DNA from: Gerris lacustris
Lineage: Eukaryota; Arthropoda; Insecta; Hemiptera; Gerridae
Assembly (NCBI GenBank): GCA_951217055.1
Contig: OX578280.1
Coordinates: forward strand, 46,379,882 to 46,443,881
DNA: 64,000 nucleotides
Reading direction: 5' to 3'
Part shown: in pieces, positions 22,146-33,401 of the stretch
Position numbering within the stretch: position 1 is the stretch's first letter
How the letters are laid out: each line of letters opens with the position of its first letter
Notes under the pieces: generated by a model
The model's input: only the letters and a program-made list of their open reading frames with translations
The model's database searches: none
What the model was told of the DNA's origin: nothing
Program-made: the position numbers and the translations under genes

Positions 22146-24430
22146 CTCGTGGTTGAATGAAAAATATAAGTGATCATAACAATCTATGTTTTTCGGTTAA
22201 AATAAAAAATAAAACTGAAGCAGGAAGTATGAAAATTTAACTTCCTGTGGATCATACACGTATGTAGTGGGATGGAATACTATACGAGGAGATAAAGACA
22301 CGGATAATGCAAGAACAATAGATACGACTAGATAAGAGAAGGCTGATTGTTGGAGGTGAGGCTATCTTTTATCACTCTGGTGTCGAATTATTCCCGAGTA
22401 CTTTGTACGGATTCAGCTGTCAACTATAGTTTCTGGTAGGTTGGTCCTAGGCACGCACCACTGTCACTGAAACCACCCAGCTGTCTGTCTGTAAAGTATA
22501 TCGGTTACTCATTATCCCTTGGCGGTATTCCAAGCCTGGTGTCGTGTCACCTCTTTCATCTTCCGAAATCCTACAAACGTTGTTGCAATTCTTCATGTAG
22601 GGTTGCGTTACGCTTTTGGCTGATAAGGTTTTTTTTATGATGTTAAATTTGTAGACGGATTAACACCAACATCTACACTAACGAACATAACCACAACAAC
22701 GCCCATAAACACGAAAACATTTCTATAAAACCTGTATAAACTATTTTCAAACATTTGTAAAACATTTAAACAAATTATTGTGTGTCAACTATTTTCCATA
22801 AAAAACAAACAAACAATCTTGTTCAATAAATAAATAAACTACTGCACACTATGAGTATATTTATAGTTTTATTTTGGTATATTAGGTTTATTCCAACCCC
22901 CCTATTTTTATTGTTCTTTACATCATACCACGGATTGTTCGGGAATCGATTAGGACAGGTTTGATGAGCATACGATTACCTTGTTGTGTTCAGGTTATAA
23001 CGGGTTTGTGACTAATTATCGCACATTATTAAAATCATGCATAAAAACCACACAGATAGGGAACCTCACTCTTTACAATAATTGAGCATGTCTTACCAAC
23101 CGGTATTTGGTTTCGGCCAAGGATAGTTTGGGCCGTAGGGTAAACGATTGAACAGTTAAGAGGACAGTACAAAACTAAGTCCTCAGTTGGGTTGGAACCC
23201 GTAAAGATCTCGCGGATGGTTCCCAGCTTAGTTGGAACAAACCAAATGAGTGTAAGTACAATTTTATTTGGTTACATTATGTTCATTGCAGTAAGAACTT
23301 CATGGCAGAAAGAAATCTTTCACAGCAGCAAGAGTTGTTTAATAAGCGTACGATACCGCGTCGGTCAAATCTCCGCGGGTCATTGGTATGTAAAGCGGAT
23401 TGGCGGCCGGAGAAATGGTCGAAAATGTGAGGTGCCGTTAACCGGGACAGATGTTTAAGTCAAAACAGGTTGCAATTTCAACTTTCTCAACCATATTTAT
23501 TATTATTATTTATTTTAGCAGATCCATGATTGATACATGTCACTTCCCCAGAAATATAATTTTACAAATAATTAAACTAATATGGAGCAATGTTGAGGAC
23601 AATAATACGATTTTTGCTATCCCCGATTCAGCTATGCCTTAACAAAATCATAAATCTTTATTTAAAAATGAATCAAACACACGACTACCAGAAGTAAGAA
23701 AATGTAACACTGATTAATTATATATTCTAACTCAAACTGCAGCCGCTTCATCGCCATGGATACCTGCCAACAACTCACCCACATCCTTATTAATTAGGAA
23801 CTTACCTGTCATTAATCATGAACTAAAACATCCGCCCACCTTGAAAACAATCTTCATTCAGTAGTAATGTAATATATATATATATATATATATAACTCCT
23901 AATAAATTATACTAAACAGTCCTCAGTTGTTCTCTCCAAATTTTGAATCTTTTACTATTTTAAGAATGAATACCATCTGAATTTTTATTTACATTTTTCG
24001 AGACAGATTTATTTTCTTTTATACATATCTTTTGTTTTAAATAAATAATGTTTATTTATATAAGTTAAATGGAATTTATTATTTCCTTTTTTTACAGTTT
24101 GTGAAGCGAAGAAGAACACATCTGTCTTAACTCAATAGATGTAGTAGTGTTAAATGAAAAGTGGATTTATGGAACACGAAACACCTAGAACATAGTTGGT
24201 TTTTTTATACTAAATTAAGATATATTTTGGAGTAGATCCAAATGTCGTTGGTGCTAAGATATCTTTTTTCTAAAACAGTTTGTTCTTTTTAGTTTCAAGG
24301 AAAATTTAATACATTTATGATTTAATTAGAGTTGATGCCTATATCCGTCCCGTCCAGTGATAAATGTGAAAATTCTTAAGAGGAATGGTGTATCCGAGAG
24401 GGTAAAGGAACGCATTGGAATCGCTGACCT
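22146..24430. other. No gene recognised; (AT)n tract
   Basis: An (AT)n microsatellite lies at 23872-23894. An 88-codon frame at 23192-23458 lies in locally GC-richer sequence but carries no motif I recognise. I cannot exclude an exon there, and I do not call one. Confidence 0.4.
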
Positions 24431-25045
24431 AAGGCCTAGTACACACTAGGATACTCTGCCTTGCTATTGTCTATAGGCGGTATCCATTCAGTATCTAGAG
24501 GAAATTTGTTGTATATTTTATAGACGATCTAGAGTTTCTGTCGCGCATCCACACTTTAATGGGTGGAATCAGTTCTTTATCTTTGTTAAAGAACTGTAGT
24601 GAAGTTATCACGATCGCTGGTTGCGCGATTTATCATGATTCAAAATGGGTTAAAAGTTAAAGGAAACGGGTTGGAAAAAAGTTTTAGATTATCACCTACT
24701 TCCTTTGTATGATTTTTTGTAAATCGGTACAAGTAACATACCATAAACAACTTCTATAAATAATAAAACTTTATCAGTAGGCCTAATTGTCGTAACTGTA
24801 ATTATAATAAAGAAAAACGATGCAAACTAAAGGAGATATCAAAGTGCCTCAATGCGCCACATTATAATATAAAGATTGTCTCAAGGTTACCATGCGAAAT
24901 AGGACACATAATTTCTGCGATTTTATTCTCCAAACTGTCTCTATTCACCCAATGTTTCTCACTCTTGTCTACACAATGTCTAGATAAAATCGCTAAATAT
25001 TGTCTCTGAGACCAAAATCAGCATAAAGCAGGGACAACGCTTTAT
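24431..25045. mobile_element. Larger relative of the 11264-11583 foldback
   Basis: The left end reads AAGGCCTAGTACACACTAGG, close to the AAGCCTAGTCCACACCAG end of copy 1. Near the right end, TGTCTAGATAAAATCGCTAA and TCTCTGAGACCAAAATCAGC match copy 1 (TCTCTGAGACCAAAATCGCG), and GGGACAACGCTTTA corresponds to the GTGGACAAGGCTTTA end. The extra interior sequence (about 300 bp) has no long frame. The ends are more diverged than in copy 1. Confidence 0.65.
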
Positions 25046-26050
25046 AGAGGCCGCCCTCCTCGAGACTTAGACTTATTTATATAGGGTCTTTAGGCTCGCT
25101 TCAACAGTCTATTTCATTTAGCTCAGCTAGATTAATCGATAGCTTAAGGTTCACATAGGTTAAGGAGTTTTAATAATTCGTTACTATACTAACCTTAATA
25201 AATACCAGCCCTAAACACAATTTAAGAAATTTCTCATACGTCGCATATTATTTGTGCGAATAACATATTTTCCCTTCTAAAATTTTAAAAATATCTTGGG
25301 GACGGACGGTTTGAGCTAGTTTCATTGCGTTTGGACAAAAATAGATTTATAGGCGTTTGTTTAACGTCATTATAATAAAAATTAGAGCTAGTAAAATTCA
25401 CGTAGACACGTGAAGGTTTTTTTAAAAAAGGTTTATTTTTAGATAAACTCAAAATTACATATTACAAAAACTGTCTCATACAACTAAGTCCATGATAGAG
25501 ACAACACTCACAGACTTTAAATTTATCAAAAAAAAAAACAAGTGGCAAAAAAATATGAAATGAAATGCTATGTAATAAAAGCGAAGTTACAATATACAAC
25601 AATCAAGTGCAAAAATATAATATGAAATGCTCTGGGTGCAGCTGGCTTATATACATAAATTATTGCTGAGGTGTTAATTATAGTGTCTCTATGTGTGTTT
25701 GTTGGTGTATCAATGTGTTACTCATATCAGTATTTTATATTAAGGTGGATTCACACCTACGGCCACAGTCAGGTCTGATCACGGGCAAGGCACGGTCCGG
25801 TCTCGGTCTACCCATTCCCACTGTCCGGGCAGGCACCAGTCGGTCAAAGGCAGAATCTTCTTCCCTCAACACTACATCCTACACTTACCACTATAATGTC
25901 TGTCAGTAATTTAAAATTGAACACAATTGTTAAAATTGAACACCTTCTTTAATTTGTATAAAATATATTTTTTCTTGATGGATGTTGTAGGTGTTAAATA
26001 GATACTATCAAAACTTGTTAGTTTTCATATATATATTTACTATGGAAAGT

Positions 26051-26119
26051 TTCTCTCTTTATAAGGTAATTTTCAATAATAGTTTTTTTTTCTCTCTTTA
26101 TAAGGTAATTTTCAATAAT
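26051..26119 (+). repeat. Direct duplication of a 30-bp word
   Basis: TTCTCTCTTTATAAGGTAAT followed by TTTCAATAAT occurs at 26051-26080 and identically at 26090-26119, separated by a T run. Recent slippage or replication duplication inside the 25740-26955 element. Confidence 0.8.
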
Positions 26120-26300
26120 TTTTCTTTTACTACAACTGAAACATATTAATAATAGGTATAATTCAAAATTCCTTCGTTTTCTTCTAATTTAACATTAACT
26201 TTTTTGTTGTGAATAATAACATTTGGATTTTTCATCACAATTCCAACAAATATTTAAAAAAAACAATCCTATTTTTATATATATGTACAAAATAATTAAA

Positions 26301-26340
26301 AATTTTGCTTCCGAGCTTACCGAAGGTAACGGAAGCTATT
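26301..26340 (-). repeat. Rep-A 3' end, minus strand
   Basis: On the minus strand it reads TAGCTTCCGTTACCTTCGGT, then AAGCTCGGAAGCAAAAT, an intact version of the terminal stem-loop. Its upstream Rep-A sequence is not recognisable, so this is a 3' fragment inside the element at 25740-26955. Confidence 0.7.
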
Positions 26341-26955
26341 TTTTAAAAACTTACAATCTGTGTATAAATAGATGAGACATTTAAAAATTCCTCCATAAGA
26401 GTCCGTCATAATTCTATCAAAATTAAAATATATACTAATAAATAAATATGTAGTCAACACATTTTAAAAATACACAGTTCCAAAATTTAATAATAAATTC
26501 ATTATATATTTTTTTTAAAAAAAAGAAACATTACATTCTAAATCTATTTTATTCATATTAAAATTTGTTCTAGAGTTTTCACCGAGAAAATTTGGAAGAA
26601 AGAGAACATCACTTTATTTACTTAATTATTATAATATTCTCATAAATTTATTGATATTATTAAATGCATTTAGTAAAAACACTATTGCAATGGCAATAAA
26701 AACAAGTTGATAAGAGGCGAACTGAGGGTTGACTGTCTGTAGGGCTCTCACACTGTCACTGATCACGGTACGCAAAGGGCAAGCCCCGGTCTAGATCGCT
26801 CGGCAAGCAACCCTGATCGGACCGTGCCCTGTGCGTGACCGGACCGTGCCGAAGGTGGGAATGCTTCTATATAAAAACATAGAAAGGGATCTTGATCTGA
26901 CCTGACCGTACCGTGATCAGCCCAGACCGTATCGAAAGTGTGAATCCACCTTTAA

Positions 26956-28267
26956 TATGACCAGGTAAAACAAACTTTTAAATGGAGGCTATTTAGAAAC
27001 GGCTCGACCAACCTGTACGGTGTTAAAAACTGCAATGTTTCAAATTTTTGTGGTCGGTACTTTTGGAGAAACAAGTGGGTTAACGACAGTCACATAGATA
27101 AACGCAGGAAATTATAAGAGTACTCGGGTTTTGCTTACGGACCCTAACAATGTAAATCATTTTAAAAAATCTTTGCAGCTGTGCACGCGTCCTTTTACAA
27201 AAGGTAACCCTAGATCAGTTGCCGTAATAACAAACGAAACCATATATTAAAGGGCGAAGTTATCTGATATAAAGAGATTTAAAAGTCGACGATATCAAAT
27301 GTGATGGAGCCACATCGAGTGATAAACTTCAACGAGATTTTAATAGTAGTGGAAGTCATAAATATATTCTAATGTGGGGGAGAGTACGGACTGACAGACG
27401 CTATCTAGATAACAGAGAACATAATACTTGACGTGAGTTAGTCCTGAACCGAGCTCAAATCACCATATGTTTAAAAATGTGTTGGTTTATTTTTTTCTTC
27501 CTTTCTTTTCTACTTTTAGATTATTCAAATGGATTTTTATCATTGAATTACATTTTATTTTAGGTATATTAAGTAAATTGTACATACATATCGATTATTC
27601 ATGAGAATATGATCTCTATGAAATCAATTGATGCGATAATTAGCTACAACTTGTCTTACGTGCGTAGGAATATTATAGACAGATGTCCCAAATAATCTTA
27701 TTACTTCTTTGATGTTGTCAGTAAAAAATGTTAGCTTCCACAAAATCAGTTTGATTGAATGAAATAATTGTTATTATTATAATTAATTAATAATAATTAA
27801 TTATTAGATATAAATAATTGAACATATTCATACTGTTCAGTAAACCCGAATTTCTTCCACTTACTCTTCCAAATGCTGATGGGAGTTCAAGAGAAAATGC
27901 CACTGAAGTTTTCTTGTAACAAATAATACTGTCATTATGCCAAAGTAGCGAATAAGGTATTATTAGTTAGTTTTTATCAAGATATGAGTAAAGATATAAG
28001 ACAAAGTAGATCCAACAAATTCGAACAAAACTTTGTCATATACATAGTGATAATAAATTTAAATCCTTTAATAACTAATTTAGAATTAAACATATTTAAA
28101 AAGTTCGGCAGGTGATTTATTTCATTTCGTTTTTGATGTTATAGGTTTATAAAATTTAGATTAATACCTCGGGAACTAGATTTTCCCCGGGACAAACTAT
28201 GTATTTATATATGTAGTTAAATTAGTATTTGAATGGATTACATTTTAAAATTATTCTAATGAAAGAG
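26956..28267. other. No gene recognised
   Basis: AT-rich, no frame above 60 codons. A short TTATTATTATAATTAATTAA tract lies around 27771. Part of 28150-28215 (GAACTAGATTTTCCCCGGG) resembles the tRNA-like end of Rep-B. Confidence 0.4.
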
Positions 28268-28538
28268 AAATGTAAGATGGTTAGGAAGGTGTAGAAAATA
28301 AATAAAATCAATATTTCATTTAAGAAACGTTTCGACCATTTCATAAGGTCATCTTCAGTCTTGATTTATTATACGTCATTATATACAAGACTGTCTCCAT
28401 AAGAGAGGGTCAACAAAATGTTTTTGAATTTAAAATGTATAATAACTAAAAATAACACCTTGATAAAACATACCTACATCACATCGAATTTACCAACCAT
28501 AGTTAATATGTATAAATATAAATTAAAGCAATAAAATT

Positions 28539-28597
28539 ATTCTAATAAATATTAACAATAACTACAAATGGTAGTTATTGTTAATATTTATTAGAAT
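28539..28597. repeat. Perfect 27-bp-arm hairpin
   Basis: ATTCTAATAAATATTAACAA followed by TAACTAC is repeated exactly inverted after the 5-base loop AAATG. No mismatch in 27 bp implies recent origin or gene conversion. It sits inside the 28268-29342 element. Confidence 0.85.
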
Positions 28598-28619
28598 GTT
28601 ACATATGTATTGCAATTAG

Positions 28620-28801
28620 TTTTTTTGACATTTTTATGTTTAGGCTATGGAACATAAGTCAAAAACGTTACGTTACTTTTAGCTTAAAAACTCAGAAAAG
28701 TATAACAGGGAATTAGACTGGTATAGGAGGTCTGTAATCCAGTCTCCAGCTGTAGTGCCTTCCCCTACCGCGCTTCGTAGGACCGAAGAAAGTTGAAAAG
28801 A
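28620..28801 (+). repeat. Dispersed repeat shared with 45612-45795
   Basis: Contains TTTAGGCTATGGAACATAAG, AACGTTACGTTACTTTTAGC, TTAAAAACTCAGAAAAGT, AATCCAGTCTCCAGCTGTAG and CCCCTACCGCGCTTCG. All occur in the same order on the minus strand at 45612-45795. A further shared word, CTCGTATGCAAG preceded by TGTCTCACT, lies at 29070-29105 and on the minus strand at 44698-44732. I do not recognise the family. Confidence 0.75.
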
Positions 28802-29394
28802 TTTATACGTGTGACTGGGAGTTAGGAAAGTACAGGAGCTTGTCATCAACTCTCAGCCCTCTCGGCCTACCTAGTATAAAGGCATATTAACAATTCGTAA
28901 AAGGCGGGCTGGCGCCTTTAAATTCAGTCGTTTGTAATCAAGCCGCGGCAGTGCCGGTGTGGAGATAAGAATAAAAATTATCTTTCATCTACTTTTATCA
29001 ATTACTTGAATAAATTGCCGATTTTATTTCATTTTATGTCGGTAGTGTACGCAGAGCGAAAACATAAAATTGTCTCACTGTCTTGCGGACTCGTATGCAA
29101 GAAGTATTTATTATTTTTTTAGTTTTATTGCATTAATTTATATTTATACATGACGTATTTATATAATGACGTATAATAAAACTAGACTAATGAAATGGAC
29201 AAGACTAAAAATTGTTATAATAAAACTATATAATAAATTGTTATAATAAAACAAGATGACCTTATGAAATGGTCGAAACGTTTCTTAAATGAAATATTGA
29301 ATTTATTTATATTTTCTACACCTTCCTAACCATCTTACATTTATCTTCCATTGATCTACAAGGGTGTATTAACTAATAAATAAAAAGTTTATTA

Positions 29395-29740
29395 AATTAA
29401 TAATGATTTAAATTGAAATCGCCTGAACTTACTTTTAATTAGTATTTTTGGAGGCATCGCTCCCAAATATTGAACTAAAATATATTTATCGATTTCGCAA
29501 CATGGTATGATTTTTTCTGGAATTGAGCACCAAATCTCATCGACATCTGCCCAGTAGTTGTTAAATCACCATACGTTTGCACAAACTACATTAAAAAAAA
29601 ACTTTTTTCGACGTGTAAATCCATGTAAATCCAAATTTAATTTAAAAAATGTATTTAAAATAAATGTTTGACACACTACAATACCTCTTCTTAAAACATA
29701 ATACGCATAGGAGGAAATATAAAGCTGCGCTAAAAAAGCA
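29395..29740 (+). repeat. Rep-B copy without the tRNA-like end
   Basis: TTTTTGGAGGCATCGCTCCC, ATTTATCGATTTCGCAACA, GGTATGATTTTTTCTGGAA, TCATCGACATCTGCCCAGTA and GACGTGTAAATCCATGTAAA follow Rep-B order. More diverged than the copy at 14575. Confidence 0.65.
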
Positions 29741-30411
29741 ACAATATGCATACGTAATATTCACCAGTTTTAAAAGAAAACCAAAAAATAAAATTGCTAT
29801 AGTAACGAGAATGTGACAGGTTCGTCACTTTCCAAACTATCAAGAAACCTAAATTACTTAGTTAATTAGCGAATAGCTGTATTCACTAAATTAGCGATTA
29901 TGCAATGTTTGCTCACAGGCATTATATTTTCTAAAAGTATCTAGATATCTAAATAGTTATATCTGTTGGTAAAATCAGTCTTGCTGATAAAAAAATAAGG
30001 AAATTCGATATCGCCAAACGTGTAATTTTTAGGGAGAAGTTCTTACGATCTCTAAAATATGTTTATTCAATTTAAAACCAAAATATTTCTACCAGTTCAG
30101 ATTATGTACGAGTAGAGACGAGTTTAAAAATGTAACTTGAATATCTAATATGACAGACGGGCACATTAGTGGAATGATGTGGATGAGTTATTTCAGATTT
30201 ATTAAATGACATTTGAGTGACCTTTACGTTTAATAGGGTCTGAGCTACGTGCCTCTCTCGTATCCTTCACAGATGGTTTCAATTAGAAATATACGCTCCT
30301 TGAATTTCAATTAAACTTGCACAGACATTTTAAAAATAAAATTTTAATAATATCCGTGATAACTCAAACAAACTTAGTCTAACAGTAACTATAATTTGTA
30401 TAAAGGAACTA
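29741..30411. other. AT-rich, nothing recognised
   Basis: No gene-like frame, no tandem array and no inverted-repeat ends seen. Confidence 0.4.
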
Positions 30412-30475
30412 TACTTTGTCATATAGTAACATTACTTTGTCACATAGTAACTTAACTTTGCCACGTAGTAACTAT
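30412..30475 (+). repeat. 21-bp tandem repeat, three units
   Basis: ACTTTGTCATATAGTAAC, ACTTTGTCACATAGTAAC and ACTTTGCCACGTAGTAAC start about 21 bp apart. Short minisatellite. Confidence 0.75.
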
Positions 30476-30542
30476 GTGGATATGGACAGTTAATTAAATT
30501 AAATTTTAAATAGGCATTTTTTTTTAAAGTTTGTGCAAAAAT

Positions 30543-30735
30543 GTGGTGAAATTTACACTATTTCACTTACTTCGTCTCAAGAGGCAGTGGTGCAATTTAC
30601 ATGTTTTGTCATACTCCGTTTTAAATTAGAGTGGTGCAATTTACATGATTTTATCTACTTCGTTTTAAACAGGAGTGGTGCAATTTACATACTTTGATTT
30701 ACTTCGTTCAAAAAAAGTGGTGCAATTTACGTTTC
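30543..30735 (+). repeat. 44-bp tandem repeat, about 4.4 units
   Basis: The word GTGGTGCAATTTACAT starts at 30543 (variant), 30587, 30631, 30675 and 30717: three spacings of exactly 44 bp and one of 42. Each unit also carries TACTTCGTTTTAAA. A 63-codon frame crosses it, but the stop pattern and AT content do not support a protein repeat. Confidence 0.88.
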
Positions 30736-30865
30736 CCCGTATAACCATAAGTTTGATTTTTACTTTTGACTGCTGCTCGGATCTGCAAGCGTATTTTGTT
30801 TGTCACATAGAATTCATCTTCGAGCGTCACCATTACAAGAATAAAAAATTTTCGAAAAAACACTA

Positions 30866-31092
30866 GTATTCACGAATTCAGGAAAAGATTTTGATAATAG
30901 GATAAGATATAAGAACTGGGATGAAGTATAATAAAATTGTAAGAAAGAAAAAAACAACTAACTCATAAATAATTTTTGTGTTAGAGTCTCTATAGTTAAT
31001 GAATACATAATAATAAAGTGTGAATTCAGGAATGGTAAGTGTCGATAGGATGAGTTAAAGAGATAATAAAAGTATTGAAAGAAAGAAAAACA
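30866..31092 (+). repeat. Diverged tandem duplication, about 150 bp
   Basis: GAATTCAGGAAAAG...ATAATAAAATTGTAAGAAAG (30870-30955) is echoed by GAATTCAGGAATGG...ATAATAAAAGTATTGAAAG (31022-31092). Similar order with insertions. Confidence 0.5.
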
Positions 31093-31333
31093 TGCGCTGA
31101 GGCTATAATAAAGAATTTCCGTGTTATAAGAATATGCAGTTAGCATATACAAAATATTACAATTCATAAAACTCCCTTTTATTTCCTTAGAGTTTCCCTT
31201 TTTGTTTCAATTGTTAATGATGCTGAATTCGGGTTCTTGTTTATTTATCACACGGCCGCTGGTTCATTAATAAATCATACGTCATAATTACATGTCATAT
31301 TAAACAAAAGCTAAATAAAATTGAAAATAGTCA

Positions 31334-31590
31334 GCCAATTACCAAGGCACGTAGCTTTTTCGCGCCCTAAAGCGAACATTAATGATGCTTTGCTTTTATG
31401 ACCCATTATTGTCTTATTTAGTCCCTCCTTACATTCTTAAATCTGTCAAAATTGTTTTGTTTATGTACAGGAGTAAAAATATTAATTTAGCAATGCGCCC
31501 AGACGGTTGAATAATACTTGGGGCTATTGTGGGCTACAATTGAAGAACCCTCAAAAATTCTTAAAAATCAGATAAGTACTGTAGATAGTC
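31334..31590 (+). repeat. Rep-A 5' half
   Basis: Carries the 5' landmarks GCCAATTACCAAGGCACGTA, CGCGCCCTAA, ATGACCCATTATTGTCTTAT, AATCTGTCAAAATTGTTTTG, ATGCGCCCAGACGGTTGAA and AAAAATCAGATAAGTACT. Together with the second part of the 8584-9055 block it defines the 5' portion of the family. Confidence 0.7.
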
Positions 31591-31604
31591 TGTCAATTAT
31601 GAGT

Positions 31605-32062
31605 AGTGTATAATATATAGCTTCTAAGTGTACTTAGCTTCGTCGCATCCTACCACGTTCTTTATTGATGTTATGTTTTTGCAACCTATTATTCTTTTTA
31701 ATTTAATTGTTCCTCCTTTTGCTTCTGATCTTAACGAAGGTAACGGAAGCTATGTGATCGTACTGAAGAACGAAATTTGTTTACGTATTCGATTTCAAAA
31801 ATTCCAAGACAGAAATCCGTTTCAGATACTAGGTTAAAATTTTTGGTTCCTCGTACGCCTGTTGTTAATTTTTGCGAACCAACACATCTTAAAAACTATT
31901 CATTTAATTTTAATGAAATTTTGATGGTATTGTTGGTCCCACATAAGTTTCAGCATTCCTTTTAAACTTTCACATGCGTACAAACATACACTTATTTATC
32001 CCTATATCTTTGAAACTATACATCCGGCTTTTAAGAAATTTGGTTGGTATGTCAACCGTAGT
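31605..32062. repeat. Rep-A head (+) fused to an inverted Rep-A 3' half (-)
   Basis: 31605-31707 reads forward (TAGCTTCGTCGCATCC, GCAACCTATTATTC). At about 31708 it switches to the minus-strand 3' half: TTGCTTCTGATCTTAACGAA, ATCGTACTGAAGAACGAAA, GACAGAAATCCGTTTCAG, TTGCGAACCAACACATCT, TGTTGGTCCCACATAAGTTT. The abrupt switch means either one copy inserted in another or an inversion. Two overlapping frames here (31628 and 31777) are read-through of the repeat. Confidence 0.7.
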
Positions 32063-32136
32063 CTACAGATTGATACTTCATTCGTGCAAATAAACCAACC
32101 AATTGATTAATTAAAATATAACTAGTTGTTAAAGCA

Positions 32137-32370
32137 TAAAATCATTAAAGTATTCGAAATAGGACGTGAGGAAGCAATGTGCCACACTAATTGGTGTCGG
32201 TTAATACATTATGACGAAATCTATTATTAGGCTGATCATCTACTGAACGACTAACACTTCTAGTGACTAATACAACCGACTGAAGGCGACAAGGTAGACG
32301 ACAGGTAAATTATGATACGGTAAAATCATTAAAGTATACGAAATAGGGCAATGTGCCACACTATTGGCAG
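32137..32370 (+). repeat. Two tandem units (184-bp offset) around a second dispersed repeat
   Basis: AAATCATTAAAGTATTCGAA (32139) recurs as AAATCATTAAAGTATACGAA (32323), each followed by AATGTGCCACACTA. The DNA between them (32195-32306: GTCGGTTAATACATTATGAC, AAATCTATTATTAGGCTGAT) matches the minus strand of 38100-38245. The duplicated flanks suggest an insertion with a long flank duplication, or unequal exchange. Confidence 0.65.
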
Positions 32371-32379
32371 ACTATTTTC

Positions 32380-32856
32380 AAATCTGTCAAAATTGTTTAG
32401 TTTATTACACGAATATAAGTATCAATTTATCAATATTTAATGTACGCAGGCGATTGAAATTAATCTAGAGCTTTCCGAGGGCTAACTTTTGGCGAACCAC
32501 CAAATTTTTAAAAATTAGATTACTTTTGTAGATATAAGTGTTAATAAAAAAATGGTTGTTCACACGAGGAAGAGAAAGGAATAAGCACAAAAGCTTGAAA
32601 ATTATATAGAACTAATTAATTAAGATTTACCTTCCAAATGTCATTAAAGCGAGAAGTATAGTTATTAAGATATGTTCATTCACAGAAATGTTGAACGGCA
32701 AATAGGCACAAGCGTCAATTATGTTCTCTGACGTATGAAACGGATTTCTGCCTTAGTAGAATATAGAATGTTTGCATTCGGAGACATACAAAAATTTCGT
32801 TCTCCAGAACGATCACAATGCTTTCGGTACCGTCGGTAATCTCGGAAGCAAAAAGG
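32380..32856 (+). repeat. Rep-A copy, nearly complete 3' two-thirds
   Basis: AATCTGTCAAAATTGTTTAG, GTACGCAGGCGATTGAAATT, CGAGGGCTAACTTTTGGCGA, CACACGAGGAAGAGAAAGG, ATTAAGATATGTTCATTC, AAACGGATTTCTGCC, CGGAGACATACAAAAATTTC, TCTCCAGAACGATCACAATG and the terminal GCTTTCGG...CGGAAGCAAAAA. One of the best copies for a consensus. Confidence 0.75.
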
Positions 32857-32887
32857 TTTGTCATAAGATGTTTACAAACCACTATAA

Positions 32888-32985
32888 CTTACAAAGAGCT
32901 CATCCGAATTTGAAGAAAGTTTGATAATTTGTCAAAAGTAGCCCGCAGATGGTCCCATATTGATATTAATAATCTGCAAACATTT
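32888..32985 (-). repeat. Rep-A fragment, minus strand
   Basis: CAAAAGTAGCCCGCAGATGG followed by TCCCATATTGATATTAAT is the reverse complement of the GGGCAATCTGCGGGCTACTT block. About 100 bp preserved. Confidence 0.6.
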
Positions 32986-33183
32986 AATATTGAGATTAAA
33001 ATTGATTCACGAAATTCATTATTTTTAAAAATGCTCAAATTAAGAAATAATAAGTTTAATTATAAAGCAGGCTAAATTTTGAAAGATGTGGTCAGTTGTA
33101 TCTTTTGAGAAATAGCAGTTTGAAAATATATTTTAAACAGAAAACATAATTAATATATTTGTCGAACTCTACTTATTTATAAT

Positions 33184-33281
33184 GGTTAGCTGATTGAGCC
33201 ATAATATAACCCAGACAAAAATGATAAATTGCTTTAAACACAGAGATCAGTAATTCGAATCCCGGAGACAGGGTGTATTTT
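33184..33281 (+). repeat. tRNA-like SINE fragment
   Basis: TGGTTAGCTGATTGAGCC (box-A-like, 33184) is followed about 60 bp later by CAGTAATTCGAATCCCGG (box-B-like). The second half (CTTTAAACACAGAGATCAGT...) recurs at 33800-33855 (CTTTAAACAAAGGAATCAGT, GTTCGAAACCGGG). No acceptor stem, so not a tRNA gene. Confidence 0.55.
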
Positions 33282-33298
33282 TGACAAATACAATAATA

Positions 33299-33401
33299 GT
33301 ACATTACGCGTCGAGTGCGGAAAGTAGCATTTTGCATGCGAGGGTAGTAAAACCACACGAGCAATGCAAAATGCCGTTTTCGCACGAGTTGCGTACCGTA
33401 C
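33299..33401. mobile_element. 103-bp palindromic MITE
   Basis: The left arm GTACATTACGCGTCGAGTGC...GCATTTTGCATGCGAG pairs with the right arm, whose minus strand reads GTACGGTACGCAACTCGTGC...GCATTTTGCATTGCTCG. The arms are about 48 bp with scattered mismatches, around TAGTAAAACCA. Three overlapping minus frames across it are produced by the palindrome. Confidence 0.75.

Larger units (their letters stand above)
25740..26955. mobile_element. 1.2-kb inverted-repeat element with GGTGGATTCACAC ends
   Basis: The left end is TTAAGGTGGATTCACACCTA and the right end, on the minus strand, TTAAAGGTGGATTCACACTT. Both then continue into GC-rich subterminal sequence with CGGTCTGG/GATCACGG words, which recur many times at 25770-25840 and 26750-26940 (CCGTGATCA, CGGACCGTGCC). 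These look like arrays of transposase-binding words. A TTAA sits at each edge, but with one extra A on the right, so the target duplication is not proven. The interior is AT-rich, lacks a transposase frame, and contains a Rep-A end (26301-26340) and a 39-bp tandem duplication. Confidence 0.75.
28268..29342. mobile_element. 1.07-kb inverted-repeat element, ends AAATGTAAGATGGTTAGG
   Basis: The left end AAATGTAAGATGGTTAGGAA and the right end (minus strand) match for about 95 bp, nearly perfectly. The match continues through TCATTTAAGAAACGTTTCGA and CCATTTCATAAGGTCATCTT, and again, after an AT-rich insertion in the right arm, at TTTATTATACGTCATTATAT. No transposase frame. It holds an internal 59-bp hairpin and a GC-richer block (28620-29110), parts of which recur near 44.7 and 45.7 kb. 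The GACC...GGTCGAAAC stem-loop in each arm resembles motifs often seen in arthropod retroelements. Confidence 0.8.

Noticed and set aside
23192..23458. 88-codon frame as an exon
   Set aside because: Locally GC-richer but no recognisable domain. Left as unsupported rather than called.
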